Below, in pieces: positions 1 to 9,306 of a stretch of DNA of 64,000 nt (within the stretch, counting starts at the first letter, position 1; every line of letters begins with the position of its first letter). The notes below the pieces were generated by a model that was given only the letters and a program-made list of their open reading frames with translations, did not search any database and was not told where the DNA came from. This stretch comes from Anaerolineaceae bacterium (GTDB lineage Bacteria > Chloroflexota > Anaerolineae > Anaerolineales > Anaerolineaceae), in the NCBI GenBank assembly GCA_019429225.1, contig JAHYJK010000001.1, positions 38,786 through 102,785 on the forward strand, given 5' to 3'. Both the position numbers and the translations under genes were made by a program.

Positions 1-91
1 TGCCGTCTCTGGGACTTTCTTTATCTGCTGCAACAATACGATATGTTGGTTGACCTTTTAATCCTTGTCTTCGTAATCGAATCCTTACCAT
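1..91 (-). CDS. rpsP: 30S ribosomal protein S16 (N-terminal part)
   Basis: The reverse strand from the ATG at 91 reads [20 protein letters not shown] and continues [10 protein letters not shown] to the window edge. This is the conserved N-terminus of ribosomal protein S16, a small-subunit assembly protein that binds 16S rRNA. Only about 30 residues are present; the rest lies beyond position 1. It is downstream of ffh on the same strand, about 110 bases away, and the ffh-rpsP order is common in bacteria. The identification rests on the direct match to the S16 signature. Confidence 0.93.
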   Translation of the reverse strand, partial: MVRIRLRRQGLKGQPTYRIVAADKESPRDG

Positions 92-200
92 CGATTTTTA
101 CTCCTGTTTTTATAATTTTTATTTTTGATAATCTGATCTCAATTTGATTCTGAGAGGAAACGTTGAAGGGGACGTTTTTAGAATCACACTTTCAATCAGA

Positions 201-1523
201 CTAACCGAATAAACGAGGTAATCCACGCCCTCCGGATTTTTGAAAAGTTTTCATTAATTTCTTTATATCACGATATTGCTTAATTAGGCGATTAACATCC
301 TGTACTTGTGTGCCGGAACCTGAAGCAATTCTTCGTCTTCGTGATGCGTTAAGTATATCCGGAAATCTTCTTTCTTGCGATGTCATGGAATTAATGATTG
401 CTTCAGTTTGTTTTAATTGTTTTTCAGCATCTCTTGGATCCACTGCCCGCGCCATTTGCCCCATATTACCAGGCATCATCTCTAATATTTGAGATATTGA
501 ACCCATTTTCTTGATCTGTTTTAGTTGTTGAAGAAAATCGTCCAGTGAGAATTCGCCACTGATCATTTTCTCAGCTTGTTTTTGTGCTTCTTTCTGATCA
601 AAAGCCATTTCTGCTTTTTCAATTAACCCAATTACATCTCCCATGCCCAGGATTCTGGATGCGAGACGGCCTGGATCATACGCTTCCATAGCATCAATGC
701 CTTCTCCAGTACTGAGAAATTTGATGGGAACACCCGTGACACTACGGATTGATATTGCTGCCCCACCTCTTGCATCACCATCAATTTTTGTCAGTACAAG
801 TCCCGTAATGGAAACTGTATCTCGGAAACCTTCAGCAATATTTAATGCTTCTTGACCAATCATCGAGTCTACAACCAGTAAAATTTCAACAGTTTTGACT
901 CTCGCTTGAATCGAGCGAAGTTCATCCATTAAGTCTTGATCTAATTGGGATCGTCCGGCTGTATCAATGATTACAACTGTAAAACCACCTTTTCGAGCAT
1001 AATCATAAGCGTGAGAACTTACCTCTGGAGGTTTCTTTCCATCTTCAGTGAAAACAGGCACATCGATACGCTCACCCAAAGTTTGTAATTGTTTTATGGC
1101 AGCTGGACGATATGGATCTGCTGCTACCATCAAAACACGTTCTCCCTGTGATCTTAGCTTTTTGGCTAATTTTGCCGAAGCAGTTGTTTTACCGGAACCT
1201 TGTAAACCGACCATCATGATCACGTAGGGTTTTTCTCCCGTTAGGTTGATCTTAGATGGTTCACCTAATGTCTTAATTAATTCTTCATTGACAATTTTTA
1301 CAACTTGTTGACCAGGGTTCAGGGCTTTGGATACTTCAGCCCCAACGGCACGTTCACGAACCTGGGCAATAAATTTTTTTGCCACACTGAAATGCACATC
1401 AGCTTCCAATAAAGCCAACCGCACTTCACGCATTACATTGTCAACATCGCCCTCGGAGAGTTTTCCCCGTCGGCGTAATTCTTTGAATATCCCGTCTAAT
1501 CTTCCAGTTAAATTTTCAAACAT
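201..1523 (-). CDS. ffh: Signal recognition particle protein Ffh (SRP54)
   Basis: This GTPase of the signal recognition particle binds signal sequences and delivers ribosomes to FtsY at the membrane. The 440-residue protein has the helical N domain (about 1-90), the G domain with P-loop GLQGSGKTT at 106-114, DTAGR and TKIDGDARGG motifs, and a Met-rich M domain (about 300-440, EMMPGNMGQMARA) that binds signal peptide and 4.5S RNA. Length is usual for a bacterial Ffh. The upstream SD is weak (GAAGAA). It is followed on the same strand by rpsP, and together they probably form an operon. No 4.5S RNA gene was seen nearby. Confidence 0.97.
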   Translation of the reverse strand: MFENLTGRLDGIFKELRRRGKLSEGDVDNVMREVRLALLEADVHFSVAKKFIAQVRERAVGAEVSKALNPGQQVVKIVNEELIKTLGEPSKINLTGEKPYVIMMVGLQGSGKTTASAKLAKKLRSQGERVLMVAADPYRPAAIKQLQTLGERIDVPVFTEDGKKPPEVSSHAYDYARKGGFTVVIIDTAGRSQLDQDLMDELRSIQARVKTVEILLVVDSMIGQEALNIAEGFRDTVSITGLVLTKIDGDARGGAAISIRSVTGVPIKFLSTGEGIDAMEAYDPGRLASRILGMGDVIGLIEKAEMAFDQKEAQKQAEKMISGEFSLDDFLQQLKQIKKMGSISQILEMMPGNMGQMARAVDPRDAEKQLKQTEAIINSMTSQERRFPDILNASRRRRIASGSGTQVQDVNRLIKQYRDIKKLMKTFQKSGGRGLPRLFG

Positions 1524-1683
1524 AAAATTTCTTCAATTTAAATTAATATAGTTTATAGCGTGCAAGATTTTAGCTTGTTCACGAATTTTGGTCAAGGAAT
1601 TCTATCACAGGTTATTTTTAAACTGAATTATTAATTTTTTGTTATGGATATTAATAATTTAGTCTACTTCGCAACTTTTCTTG

Positions 1684-1712
1684 TTGGCAAGTGTTATCTT
1701 GATTGGTAAAAT
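1684..1712 (+). promoter_or_regulatory. Sigma-70-type promoter upstream of degV
   Basis: TTGGCA at 1684-1689, a 17-base spacer, and TAAAAT at 1707-1712 preceded by TG at 1704-1705 (extended -10). The predicted transcript start is about 30-40 bases before the degV ATG at 1762. It lies in the 238-base divergent region between ffh and degV. This is a sequence match only. Confidence 0.6.
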
Positions 1713-1761
1713 GACTTAAATCAAAAATAATCAAAAAGATAGAGAAAAATCGGAGAAAATA

Positions 1762-2619
1762 ATGGCACAGGTAGCTATAGTTACAGACAGCACAGCTTAT
1801 ATTCCAAAAGATCTTCAATCAGAATATAAATTCCAGATTGCACCACTGCAGTTAATTTGGGGCGAAGAACAATTTCGTGACGGGGTAGATATTCAGCCTG
1901 TTCAATTTTATGAAAAATTAGCACATGCTGAAATTATGCCCTCCACATCGCAAGCTACTCCAGGAGCTTTCAAAGAAATCTACAAAGAATTATTGAGCCA
2001 GGGTTATGATATTTTTTCAATCCATATTTCATCCAAATTATCAGGAACCATTGATTCTGCTCAACAGGCAAAAGCAATGTTAGAAGTTGATAATATTGAA
2101 ATTTTTGACTCGGAAAATACAGGAATGGCATTAGGTTTTCAAGTATTAGCTGTCGCTCGTGCTGCTGCGAATGGTGCTTCTATTAAAGATTGTGTGAAGA
2201 TCGCACAAAAAGCCAGAGAAAATTCAGGTGTTTTATTTGCTGTAAAAACCCTTGAATTTTTACATCGAGGAGGGCGAATTGGTGGCGGGCAGGCATTTCT
2301 AGGCACGATGCTAAATTTGAAACCAATCCTTGAAGTGCGGGAAGGAAAAATTGAAGCAGCTGGCAAGGTACGCACCATGAATAAGGCTGTAGATAAAGTA
2401 ATAGAGATTACGAAATCAAAAGTTGGTAATCAATTACCAGTTAGAATTGCAATCCAACATGCAAATGCTTTACCTGCAGCGCAAAATTTACTTGAAAAAG
2501 TTATTCAATCATTTCCAGAAGGGGACATTGTTGAAGCATTTATTGCTGATGTGAGTCCAGTAATTGGAACTCACACAGGTCCGGGAGTGGTTGGAATAGC
2601 TTATATGGCTGGTTTGTAA
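1762..2619 (+). CDS. DegV family fatty-acid-binding protein
   Basis: This 285-residue protein is a full-length DegV-family member. In Gram-positive bacteria such proteins (FakB) bind fatty acids and present them to the kinase FakA. Visible family motifs are the N-terminal VTDSTAYIP, the substrate loop STSQATPGAF, HISSKLSGT, and the C-terminal HTGPGVVGIAY. No DAK-type FakA gene lies in the window, so the link to fatty-acid phosphorylation is by family only. It has its own promoter and is closed by a hairpin just after the stop codon, so it appears monocistronic. Confidence 0.9.
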   Translation: MAQVAIVTDSTAYIPKDLQSEYKFQIAPLQLIWGEEQFRDGVDIQPVQFYEKLAHAEIMPSTSQATPGAFKEIYKELLSQGYDIFSIHISSKLSGTIDSAQQAKAMLEVDNIEIFDSENTGMALGFQVLAVARAAANGASIKDCVKIAQKARENSGVLFAVKTLEFLHRGGRIGGGQAFLGTMLNLKPILEVREGKIEAAGKVRTMNKAVDKVIEITKSKVGNQLPVRIAIQHANALPAAQNLLEKVIQSFPEGDIVEAFIADVSPVIGTHTGPGVVGIAYMAGL

Positions 2620-2625
2620 ATGATG

Positions 2626-2652
2626 AACGTCCGCAAGGACGTTTCTTATTTT
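2626..2652 (+). terminator. Rho-independent terminator after degV
   Basis: A 7-bp stem AACGTCC/GGACGTT closed by a GCAA tetraloop (2626-2643) is followed by TCTTATTTTG. It starts 7 bases after the degV stop codon. The T-tract is short but the stem is strong. Confidence 0.65.
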
Positions 2653-2771
2653 GATAAGTATCCTGGGTTATACTGACAGAGATCACAAGTCTAAGTAAAT
2701 TTATTATGATATTTATCCTTTTCCGATAAAATGAATTTGTATTATTTATGTTTATTCGAAAGGATGATTTG

Positions 2772-4097
2772 ATGAAAATTTATGAAAACCTCGGATTTCA
2801 AATCCCAGAAATTTTATTGCCAGTTGATCATATAGACTTTCAAAAATGGGCGATTATTGCCTGTGATCAATACACATCCCAACCAGAATATTGGAAAGAA
2901 GTTGAAAATATCGTTGGATCATCCCCATCTACATTAAATATGATCCTACCAGAAGTTTATTTAGACACAGATGAAGAAATAAACCGGATCGAATTAACGA
3001 AGAACACCATGGATGAATATCTCGAAAAAGGAATTTTTCGGTCCTTTGAAGGTTTAATCTTAGTGGAGAGACTTATCGGTGATAAAACCAGATTTGGCTT
3101 GATGTTGGCATTGGACCTGGAAAAATATGATTTCCAGAAAGGGTCACAAACCTTAATTCGAGCCACGGAGGGCACTATTATTGAACGACTTCCACCACGG
3201 ATCCGCATCCGTGAGGGTGCAAAATTGGAGTTTCCACATATTCTGGTTTTAATTGATGACCCAGAAAAAACTGTGATTGAGCCACTTGTGGAGAAAAGGC
3301 TACAATTTGATAAATTATATGATTTTGAACTGATGAAAAATAGTGGACATTTGATCGGCTACGGAATTAACCAGGAGGATTACCTTTATTCAATTCAAAA
3401 TGCAATGGCTATTTTATCAAATCCTGACCGATTTAAAAAACATTACAACGTTGGAGATGATTTTGGCGTTCTTCTTTTTGCAATGGGAGATGGAAATCAT
3501 TCTCTGGCGACAGCAAAATCAATTTGGGAAAGTGTTAAATCAAAAGTTGGAATGGATCATCCATCCCGATATGCTTTGGTCGAAATTGAAAATATTCATG
3601 ATGCTGGCTTAGATTTTGAACCGATCCATCGTGTATTGTTTAATATCAATGATAATATTTTGGAAAAGATGCGTGATTTCTGGAAAAGTGATTTTGACAT
3701 AACGGAATACAAAAATCAACATGAAATGATCTCAGTGGTTGACAATCAATCCGGAAAGTCTCACAAATTCGGCTTTATCTTTCGCTCTTCTTATTTTGTA
3801 GTTGATATAAAACATCCTTCTACGAATTTGCCAGTCGGGACATTACAAAATTTTCTAGATAATTTTTTACAGAATGGCGGAGCAGAAAAAATTGATTATG
3901 TTCATGGAGGAGAAGTAACCTGTAGGCTGGGAACAAAACCAGGTAATTGTGGCTTTTATCTTCCAGCAATGGAAAAAAATCAATTATTCAAGACAGTTAT
4001 TCTTGATGGTGCTTTACCCCGCAAAACTTTCTCCATGGGAGAAGCATATGAAAAACGATTTTATATGGAAGGTCGAAGAATAACAAGAAAGGAATAA
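2772..4097 (+). CDS. DUF1015 family protein
   Basis: The protein resembles the DUF1015 family, whose biochemical role is not established. Recognisable pieces are WAIIACDQYTSQPEYW near the N-terminus, the central FAMGDGNHSLATAK motif, and the C-terminal DYVHGG segment. The reading frame is open from 2748, but the ATG at 2772 is preferred because AAAGGA sits 7 bases before it and the family starts near this point (MKIYENLGFQ). The product is about 441 residues, normal for the family. The 115-residue gene downstream begins one base after its stop codon, suggesting co-translation. I cannot assign a reaction. Confidence 0.85.
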   Translation: MKIYENLGFQIPEILLPVDHIDFQKWAIIACDQYTSQPEYWKEVENIVGSSPSTLNMILPEVYLDTDEEINRIELTKNTMDEYLEKGIFRSFEGLILVERLIGDKTRFGLMLALDLEKYDFQKGSQTLIRATEGTIIERLPPRIRIREGAKLEFPHILVLIDDPEKTVIEPLVEKRLQFDKLYDFELMKNSGHLIGYGINQEDYLYSIQNAMAILSNPDRFKKHYNVGDDFGVLLFAMGDGNHSLATAKSIWESVKSKVGMDHPSRYALVEIENIHDAGLDFEPIHRVLFNINDNILEKMRDFWKSDFDITEYKNQHEMISVVDNQSGKSHKFGFIFRSSYFVVDIKHPSTNLPVGTLQNFLDNFLQNGGAEKIDYVHGGEVTCRLGTKPGNCGFYLPAMEKNQLFKTVILDGALPRKTFSMGEAYEKRFYMEGRRITRKE

Positions 4098-4098
4098 T

Positions 4099-4446
4099 AT
4101 GTTTTCACCAGAAATGAAAAACTTTGCCAATCCACTCCCTCCAAATGAAGTTCATTTTATTGATTTGAAAATTGAACCCTGGGAGGATAAAATGCGATTT
4201 AAGATATTTGCCAAAATATCAGAATTTTTAGAACCCCCCAATCTAAATTTTTACATTTCAAACACAAACTCAGAAATTATTTCTGAAGTGAGCTTGATTG
4301 AAAATATTGATACCGATATTGTATTTACGATGCACTTACGAAACGCCAGTCAACCAGATCAGTTGACATTATTGGGTGAAATTTTTTATTCAGATGAAAT
4401 AGGCAAAGTTGATTCACAGACGATCAGTTTTACTTTAAACGAATAA
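4099..4446 (+). CDS. Hypothetical protein, 115 residues
   Basis: I do not recognise a family. The protein is acidic and soluble, with no signal peptide or membrane segment. Alternating hydrophobic residues in the middle and C-terminal half suggest a small beta-rich domain (MRFKIFAKISEFL, LNFYISNTNSEI, DIVFTMHLRN). It starts directly after the DUF1015 gene and ends 8 bases before the M23 lipoprotein gene, so it sits inside a tight same-strand run. The placement makes it very likely to be a real gene, but the function is unknown. Confidence 0.7.
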   Translation: MFSPEMKNFANPLPPNEVHFIDLKIEPWEDKMRFKIFAKISEFLEPPNLNFYISNTNSEIISEVSLIENIDTDIVFTMHLRNASQPDQLTLLGEIFYSDEIGKVDSQTISFTLNE

Positions 4447-4454
4447 TTAATTAC

Positions 4455-5387
4455 ATGAGAAAGAAGTATGCAGTAATCATTCTGTTCATCTTATTATGGG
4501 GATCTGTTTTATCAGGCTGTAAAACCGATATTGAAAATCAATTAAAATTGAATGAAAACGTAGAAAGCACTTCTTTTCTTACAACTGAACTTGGTCAAAA
4601 CCATTCAACTCCAAAAATCACCCAAAAAACTCCAACCCTCCACCCAGATCCTCGTACTTCTTCAGTGGAGAAAGATGAACCGACATTCACTAATGACACC
4701 TCATCGTCAATTGAAACTGAACTCATCTCTCCCCTCGAAGGAATTAAATTAGAGGAATTAACTGAGATCGTTTCAAATCCTTTTAGTTATGCGGGTGATG
4801 GAAAAGATGACGGACATCACGGGACAGACTTCTCATTTTATCAATACAAATCTTTTGAAAAAATTGAAAATTTACCTGTCCTTTCAATAACTTCAGGAAG
4901 AGTTAGCTCGGTAATTCATAATCGCCCACCTTATGGCAATATGGTGATGGTTGAAACTCCGTTATCTTCATTGCCAGATTTTCTTCGAAACCATCTCCTT
5001 CACTTTCTGCCTGAGTCTGAAATCCCATTTCAAACAAACTTGAGTTGTCCTGCCTTTCAATCTGAAGAAAATTCTCAAATTTCTGACCCATTTTCACTTT
5101 ACATTCTTTATGCACACTTATATTCACCACGAGAATTGCGGATAGATTCGCTAGTTCTTAGTGGCAATCCAATCGGTGCGGTTGGCAATTCCGGATCATC
5201 AGGGAATCCCCATCTGCATCTGGAATTTAGAATTGGTCCATCAGACCACAGCTTCGAAGAAATGGCGCATTACGACAACACAGCTTCACAGAATGAAATC
5301 TCCAATTACTGTTTATGGCGTGTGTCAGGGCTCTTTTATCAGGTTGATCCAATGGAAATCATTAAGTATTATTTACAAAACCGTTAA
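4455..5387 (+). CDS. M23-family (LytM-like) lipoprotein
   Basis: A signal peptide with lipobox LSGC (cysteine near residue 22) predicts an exported, lipid-anchored protein of 310 residues. A Ser/Thr-rich linker (about 30-95) leads to a peptidase-M23-like domain. The zinc-ligand motifs can be seen as HHGTDFSFY (H-x3-D type) and HLHLEFR (H-x-H), with YAHLYSP between them, so the metal site may be intact. M23 enzymes cut peptide cross-links of peptidoglycan; some members are inactive activators. A roughly 50-residue insertion between the motifs (around residues 170-210) is unusual. The second M23 gene two loci downstream suggests a cell-wall-remodelling group. Confidence 0.8.
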   Translation: MRKKYAVIILFILLWGSVLSGCKTDIENQLKLNENVESTSFLTTELGQNHSTPKITQKTPTLHPDPRTSSVEKDEPTFTNDTSSSIETELISPLEGIKLEELTEIVSNPFSYAGDGKDDGHHGTDFSFYQYKSFEKIENLPVLSITSGRVSSVIHNRPPYGNMVMVETPLSSLPDFLRNHLLHFLPESEIPFQTNLSCPAFQSEENSQISDPFSLYILYAHLYSPRELRIDSLVLSGNPIGAVGNSGSSGNPHLHLEFRIGPSDHSFEEMAHYDNTASQNEISNYCLWRVSGLFYQVDPMEIIKYYLQNR

Positions 5388-5396
5388 TTGCAAAAT

Positions 5397-5426
5397 TTGG
5401 CGAAGTTAAAATTTAAATGCTACAAT
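5397..5426 (+). promoter_or_regulatory. Promoter before the TolB-like gene
   Basis: TTGGCG at 5397-5402, an 18-base spacer, and TACAAT at 5421-5426 with the extended -10 TG at 5418-5419. Transcription would start near 5433, before the ATG at 5466. This supports the ATG rather than the TTG at 5388 as the start of the next gene. Confidence 0.5.
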
Positions 5427-5465
5427 CAGGAAAGAATTTTTCTGATTCTTCTTAAATTAGTTACA

Positions 5466-7346
5466 ATGAATAATAATCACAGAAATACTCCCTCTAAAGC
5501 CAATTTACTTTGGATCACATTAGCCATTGCGAATCTGGTATTGGTATTTTATTTCATTAATAATGTCTTTTCGAGTAAAACGAATGGTCAGTCCAATCTT
5601 GTAACATCAACCTCACCAACAGAGACTACCACCAGTACTCCTGAAACATTGCTGGAAGAATCCATTCTTAATGAAATCTCAAGCGATCTGCCAAATAAAA
5701 ATCTATCTCAATCTGAAATACCGTTATTTGTAGTTTCTTTTTTTTTCAATCAAAAATCCCAATTATACGCATTTCATCCAGAAGGCATTCCGTTTACCAG
5801 GTTAATCGACGAACCATATGAAGAAATTCACCCAAGCACGAGTCACGACAATAAAAAGATTGCTTATAGCGCAAAAAAGAATGGGTATTGGGATATCTAT
5901 GTATTGGATTTGACAGACGGATCAGAGATTAGAGTTACTGATACGCCTGAGTATGATGGCTCTCCTACCTGGTCATCCGATGGTTTATACCTGGCATATG
6001 AATCTTATCATAATGGTAATTTGGATATTTTCATTCAAGATCTTCAAGATCTCAATATCAACCCGATTCAACTAACAAACGGAAATGAGCCGCAATATTC
6101 TCCTTCCTGGAGTCCTAAAGGAAGAGAAATAGCTTTTGTTTCCACACAGGATGGAAATGAAGAAATCTGGTTGGCAAAATTGGATGCAGTGGAAAATCGT
6201 TTCATCAAAGTTGCTGATCGACCTGAACAAACTGATTTAAATCCACGGTGGTCTGCCGATGGTAATAAATTGTTGTGGGTGAGTGATAATAATGGTTATC
6301 CTACCATTATGCAAGCAGATTTTTCCAATGGAAATCCAATAATTACAAAAGTTGCCATCGGCGATTTTGCATTTTTGACCTCAAATTTATTTTCTTTTAT
6401 TCAATTGGAAGCTAATCAAAATTTTTTGATTTCAAAAGATCAATCCGGACAAATGGTTTTCCCTTCTATTGAGATCCCCGGTAAGGTAAATGGTTTAACC
6501 TTAATTGATAATTATAAAAATAACGACTTCTTAAAGTCTATTTTAGAAAAGAACTTAAAGCTCGTTGAAATTAATAATAGTTTGGAATCAGAACCATCCT
6601 CAAATTACAAAAGCGAATTGGTTTTGTTAGAAAATGTTGTAGCAGAATATCCATATTTATCAAACAAAGCATTTGGATCGTTTAATGAATTGCGTTCTTC
6701 CATTGCCATGGCAACGGGATGGGATTTTCTAAATCAATTGGACAAGACTTTTATTCCAATCACTGATCCAGCAACCCCAGGAACTGCTGAAGAATGGCTC
6801 TATACAGGACGCGCATTTGAATTCAACCCACTTTCTATTCATGCCGGATTAACGACTACGAGTAAAGAAGAAAGAAGTGGCCAAACATATTGGCGAGTAT
6901 TCATAAAAGCCAGATATCAGGATGGATCTCAAGGTATGCCACTCAAACAAATGCCATTCGATCTTTCTGCTCGATTTAACAATGATCCGAAAACCTATGA
7001 ATCTGGTGGAATGAAAATCCCAATCCCTGAAGGTTATTGGATTGACCTTACCGAGTTAGCTGCCAGTCATTCCTGGAAACGATTGCCTGCCATTAATAAC
7101 TGGGAAAAATATTTTAATTCTGCTCGTTTCAATCAATTTGTATATTCAAATGGTATAGACTGGTATGCAGCAATGAAAGAATTATATCCAGTTGAAGCAT
7201 TTCAATCACCAACACCGATCCCAACCAACCCATTAACCCCAACAGTTAGCCCAACGATTCGATATTATCGATCCCCCACAATTTCAAGCACCCCAACAGA
7301 ATCCATCATGCCTACTCGTCGACCAACCTGGACCCCTCAACCATAA
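5466..7346 (+). CDS. Membrane-anchored TolB-like beta-propeller protein
   Basis: The frame opens with a TTG at 5388, but the ATG at 5466 places a clean membrane anchor (LLWITLAIANLVLVFYF) near the N-terminus and follows a promoter match. After a Ser/Thr linker come WD40-like PD40/TolB repeats, with signatures such as IHPSTSHDNKKIAY, GSPTWSSDGLYLAYES, YSPSWSPKGREIAFVS and LNPRWSADGNKLLWVS (about residues 120-290). The C-terminal half (about 370-600) has no family I recognise; a segment around AMATGWDFLNQLDKTF is followed by a TPTPT-rich tail. It probably sits at the outer face of the membrane. Its position between two M23 genes suggests an envelope role. Confidence 0.8.
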   Translation: MNNNHRNTPSKANLLWITLAIANLVLVFYFINNVFSSKTNGQSNLVTSTSPTETTTSTPETLLEESILNEISSDLPNKNLSQSEIPLFVVSFFFNQKSQLYAFHPEGIPFTRLIDEPYEEIHPSTSHDNKKIAYSAKKNGYWDIYVLDLTDGSEIRVTDTPEYDGSPTWSSDGLYLAYESYHNGNLDIFIQDLQDLNINPIQLTNGNEPQYSPSWSPKGREIAFVSTQDGNEEIWLAKLDAVENRFIKVADRPEQTDLNPRWSADGNKLLWVSDNNGYPTIMQADFSNGNPIITKVAIGDFAFLTSNLFSFIQLEANQNFLISKDQSGQMVFPSIEIPGKVNGLTLIDNYKNNDFLKSILEKNLKLVEINNSLESEPSSNYKSELVLLENVVAEYPYLSNKAFGSFNELRSSIAMATGWDFLNQLDKTFIPITDPATPGTAEEWLYTGRAFEFNPLSIHAGLTTTSKEERSGQTYWRVFIKARYQDGSQGMPLKQMPFDLSARFNNDPKTYESGGMKIPIPEGYWIDLTELAASHSWKRLPAINNWEKYFNSARFNQFVYSNGIDWYAAMKELYPVEAFQSPTPIPTNPLTPTVSPTIRYYRSPTISSTPTESIMPTRRPTWTPQP

Positions 7347-7350
7347 ATTT

Positions 7351-8487
7351 ATGAAAAATAAATTTTTATTATTAATTTGGCTGATAACTTTTATCGTGGT
7401 GGTGGTTTTGTTTTTGGGAAGAACTGTCCCACAAATTTCAACCACAAATCAAAATTTTAACGATTCTCAAGTCAATACCGCTCCAGCAATTTTTCCTCAA
7501 GCTTTCGAGGCTGTTATCCCCGATAATTCCGACACAAATACCCCGAATGAGCTATTGGTGACTAATGAAGAAGCAATTGCATTGGTATTACCCATGCCGG
7601 ATGATCCTCCTGTTTCTCTTTGGCGCCCTCCTTTATATCCAACTCCTTGGGCAATTTCCCCCAATGATCATTTTTATTTTTCAAGGCCAATTGCTGCAGA
7701 TGAAATCAATTGGCCATTAGCAAATTACCGTTATGGATATTTCTTTCCTGAAACGGATATTATTCATACAGGTATCGATATTACAGCCAAACGTGGTACT
7801 CCTGTTATCGCAGCTGCCCCTGGAACTGTGATTTGGGCCGGTTATGGGTTATATACTGGCTCTTACAATGAAGAAGATCCTTATGGAATGGCAGTGACAA
7901 TTGAGCACGATTTTGGGCATAAAGATAAGAATTTATTGACGGTTTATGGCCATATGGATCGAATTGATGTTGAAAAGGGTCAAAGGGTGGAGACAGGAAC
8001 ACAATTAGGGATTGTAGGAAATACTGGATTCACGACAGGTCCCCATTTACATTTTGAAGTTCGCTATGAAACGAACAGTTATTTCAGGACCAGGAATCCT
8101 GAATTATGGTTATCGCCACCTCAGGGATGGGGAGTTTTGGTAGGACAGATAAAAACAATAGATAATTATTATATTCACCTCAAAGAGGTATATGTCCGTA
8201 GTAAAGATACCAACCAATCCTGGATGGTACTTACTTATGCAACAAATAGTATCAATCGTGATGAGTATTATAAAGAAAACCTTGTTCTCAGTGACTTACC
8301 TGCAGGTAAATATACACTATCATTTACAATTGATGGTATAACATATAGGCAAGAAATAACCATTTATCCAGGTGCGATTACATTCTTTTCGTTTCGAAAT
8401 AATATTGGTTTTTCATTCGAAACCCCATCAATTCAAACACCTGAAGATTGGGAAAACATAGTACTTTCTGATGATTTTCTTCCCTGA
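7351..8487 (+). CDS. M23 family metallopeptidase, membrane anchored
   Basis: An N-terminal membrane segment (about residues 4-25) is followed by a linker and a well-formed M23 domain (about 135-240). It has HTGIDITAKRGTPV (zinc ligands His and Asp), VYGHM and GPHLHFEVRY (H-x-H). The catalytic residues look intact, so this is a likely peptidoglycan DD-endopeptidase acting outside the membrane. A C-terminal region of about 120 residues (260-378), with KYTLSFTIDGITYRQEITIYPG, looks like a beta-sandwich domain of carboxypeptidase-regulatory type. It starts 5 bases after the propeller gene stop, so they are likely co-transcribed. Confidence 0.9.
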   Translation: MKNKFLLLIWLITFIVVVVLFLGRTVPQISTTNQNFNDSQVNTAPAIFPQAFEAVIPDNSDTNTPNELLVTNEEAIALVLPMPDDPPVSLWRPPLYPTPWAISPNDHFYFSRPIAADEINWPLANYRYGYFFPETDIIHTGIDITAKRGTPVIAAAPGTVIWAGYGLYTGSYNEEDPYGMAVTIEHDFGHKDKNLLTVYGHMDRIDVEKGQRVETGTQLGIVGNTGFTTGPHLHFEVRYETNSYFRTRNPELWLSPPQGWGVLVGQIKTIDNYYIHLKEVYVRSKDTNQSWMVLTYATNSINRDEYYKENLVLSDLPAGKYTLSFTIDGITYRQEITIYPGAITFFSFRNNIGFSFETPSIQTPEDWENIVLSDDFLP

Positions 8488-8586
8488 TAGTTTTTAAAAC
8501 CTTGACAGAATATAGCAATTCAATTGAAAATCAATATTAAGTAATGATAATCGACAAAAGGAGTGTTTAATCAATTGGAGGTATCA

Positions 8587-9306
8587 ATGAATAAAAAAAT
8601 TAAAAGGACCAGTTTCTGGATCTTCGTTATGTTAATAATGTCAACATCTCTGGTGGCATGCAAACCAACTGCTCCTGTAGAACCAACACTGGATCCGGAT
8701 GTAATCTTCACGCAGGCGGCAGAAACTGTTGCTGCACAATTAACCCGTACAGCTCTCAGTCAACCGACGGCCACGAACACAGCACTTCCATCGCCGACGG
8801 TAACACCCACCATTCAACTGCCAACTGCGGTCACAGAAACAGATTCAGCCAATGTAACGCCTGAAGTAACATCTCAGACTGGCTCGACACCAAATCCAAA
8901 CAAGATGGCCTTTGTTTCAGATGTGACAATTCCTGATGGACAGGTGATCCCACCAGGAGCAAAATTTGTAAAAACCTGGAGACTTAAGAACACAGGAACT
9001 ACGACCTGGACTGCCAATTACAGAGTTAGATTATGGGCAGGTAATAGCTTTGGAGCACCAACATCATTCTTGCTAGCTCAGGAAGTAAAACCTGATGCCG
9101 AAGTTGATATTTCCATTGAATTCACTGCGCCAAGTCAAACGGGTGAATATATTTCTCATTGGATTCTGTCTGATGATCAGGAAGCCAATTTTGGAAATAC
9201 ATTTTATGTCAATTTTGTTGTAGGTGTCCCGGCATCTCCAACCGCCACACAGGCCGAACCAACTGCAACACTCGCCCCAACTGAGGCTGTTGCCGCAACC
9301 CCTTAA
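8587..9306 (+). CDS. Lipoprotein with NBR1-type Ig-like domain
   Basis: The ATG at 8587 is preferred over the GTG at 8563 because TTGGAGG sits just upstream and the signal peptide then starts correctly (MNKKIKRTSFW..., lipobox LVAC). After the lipid-anchored cysteine comes a Thr/Pro-rich linker. Then a domain (about residues 105-215) matches the NBR1-like Ig fold, with VSDVTIPDGQVIPPG, KTWRLKNTGTTTWT and SHWILSD. The tail is again Thr/Pro/Ala-rich. Such domains are common in surface proteins of Anaerolineae; their ligand is unknown. Its stop codon overlaps the queG start. Confidence 0.85.
   Translation: MNKKIKRTSFWIFVMLIMSTSLVACKPTAPVEPTLDPDVIFTQAAETVAAQLTRTALSQPTATNTALPSPTVTPTIQLPTAVTETDSANVTPEVTSQTGSTPNPNKMAFVSDVTIPDGQVIPPGAKFVKTWRLKNTGTTTWTANYRVRLWAGNSFGAPTSFLLAQEVKPDAEVDISIEFTAPSQTGEYISHWILSDDQEANFGNTFYVNFVVGVPASPTATQAEPTATLAPTEAVAATP

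Noticed and set aside
8502..8539. TTGACA at 8502 as a promoter of the Ig-like lipoprotein gene
   Set aside because: No acceptable -10 hexamer is found at a 16-18 base spacing, so I did not list it.
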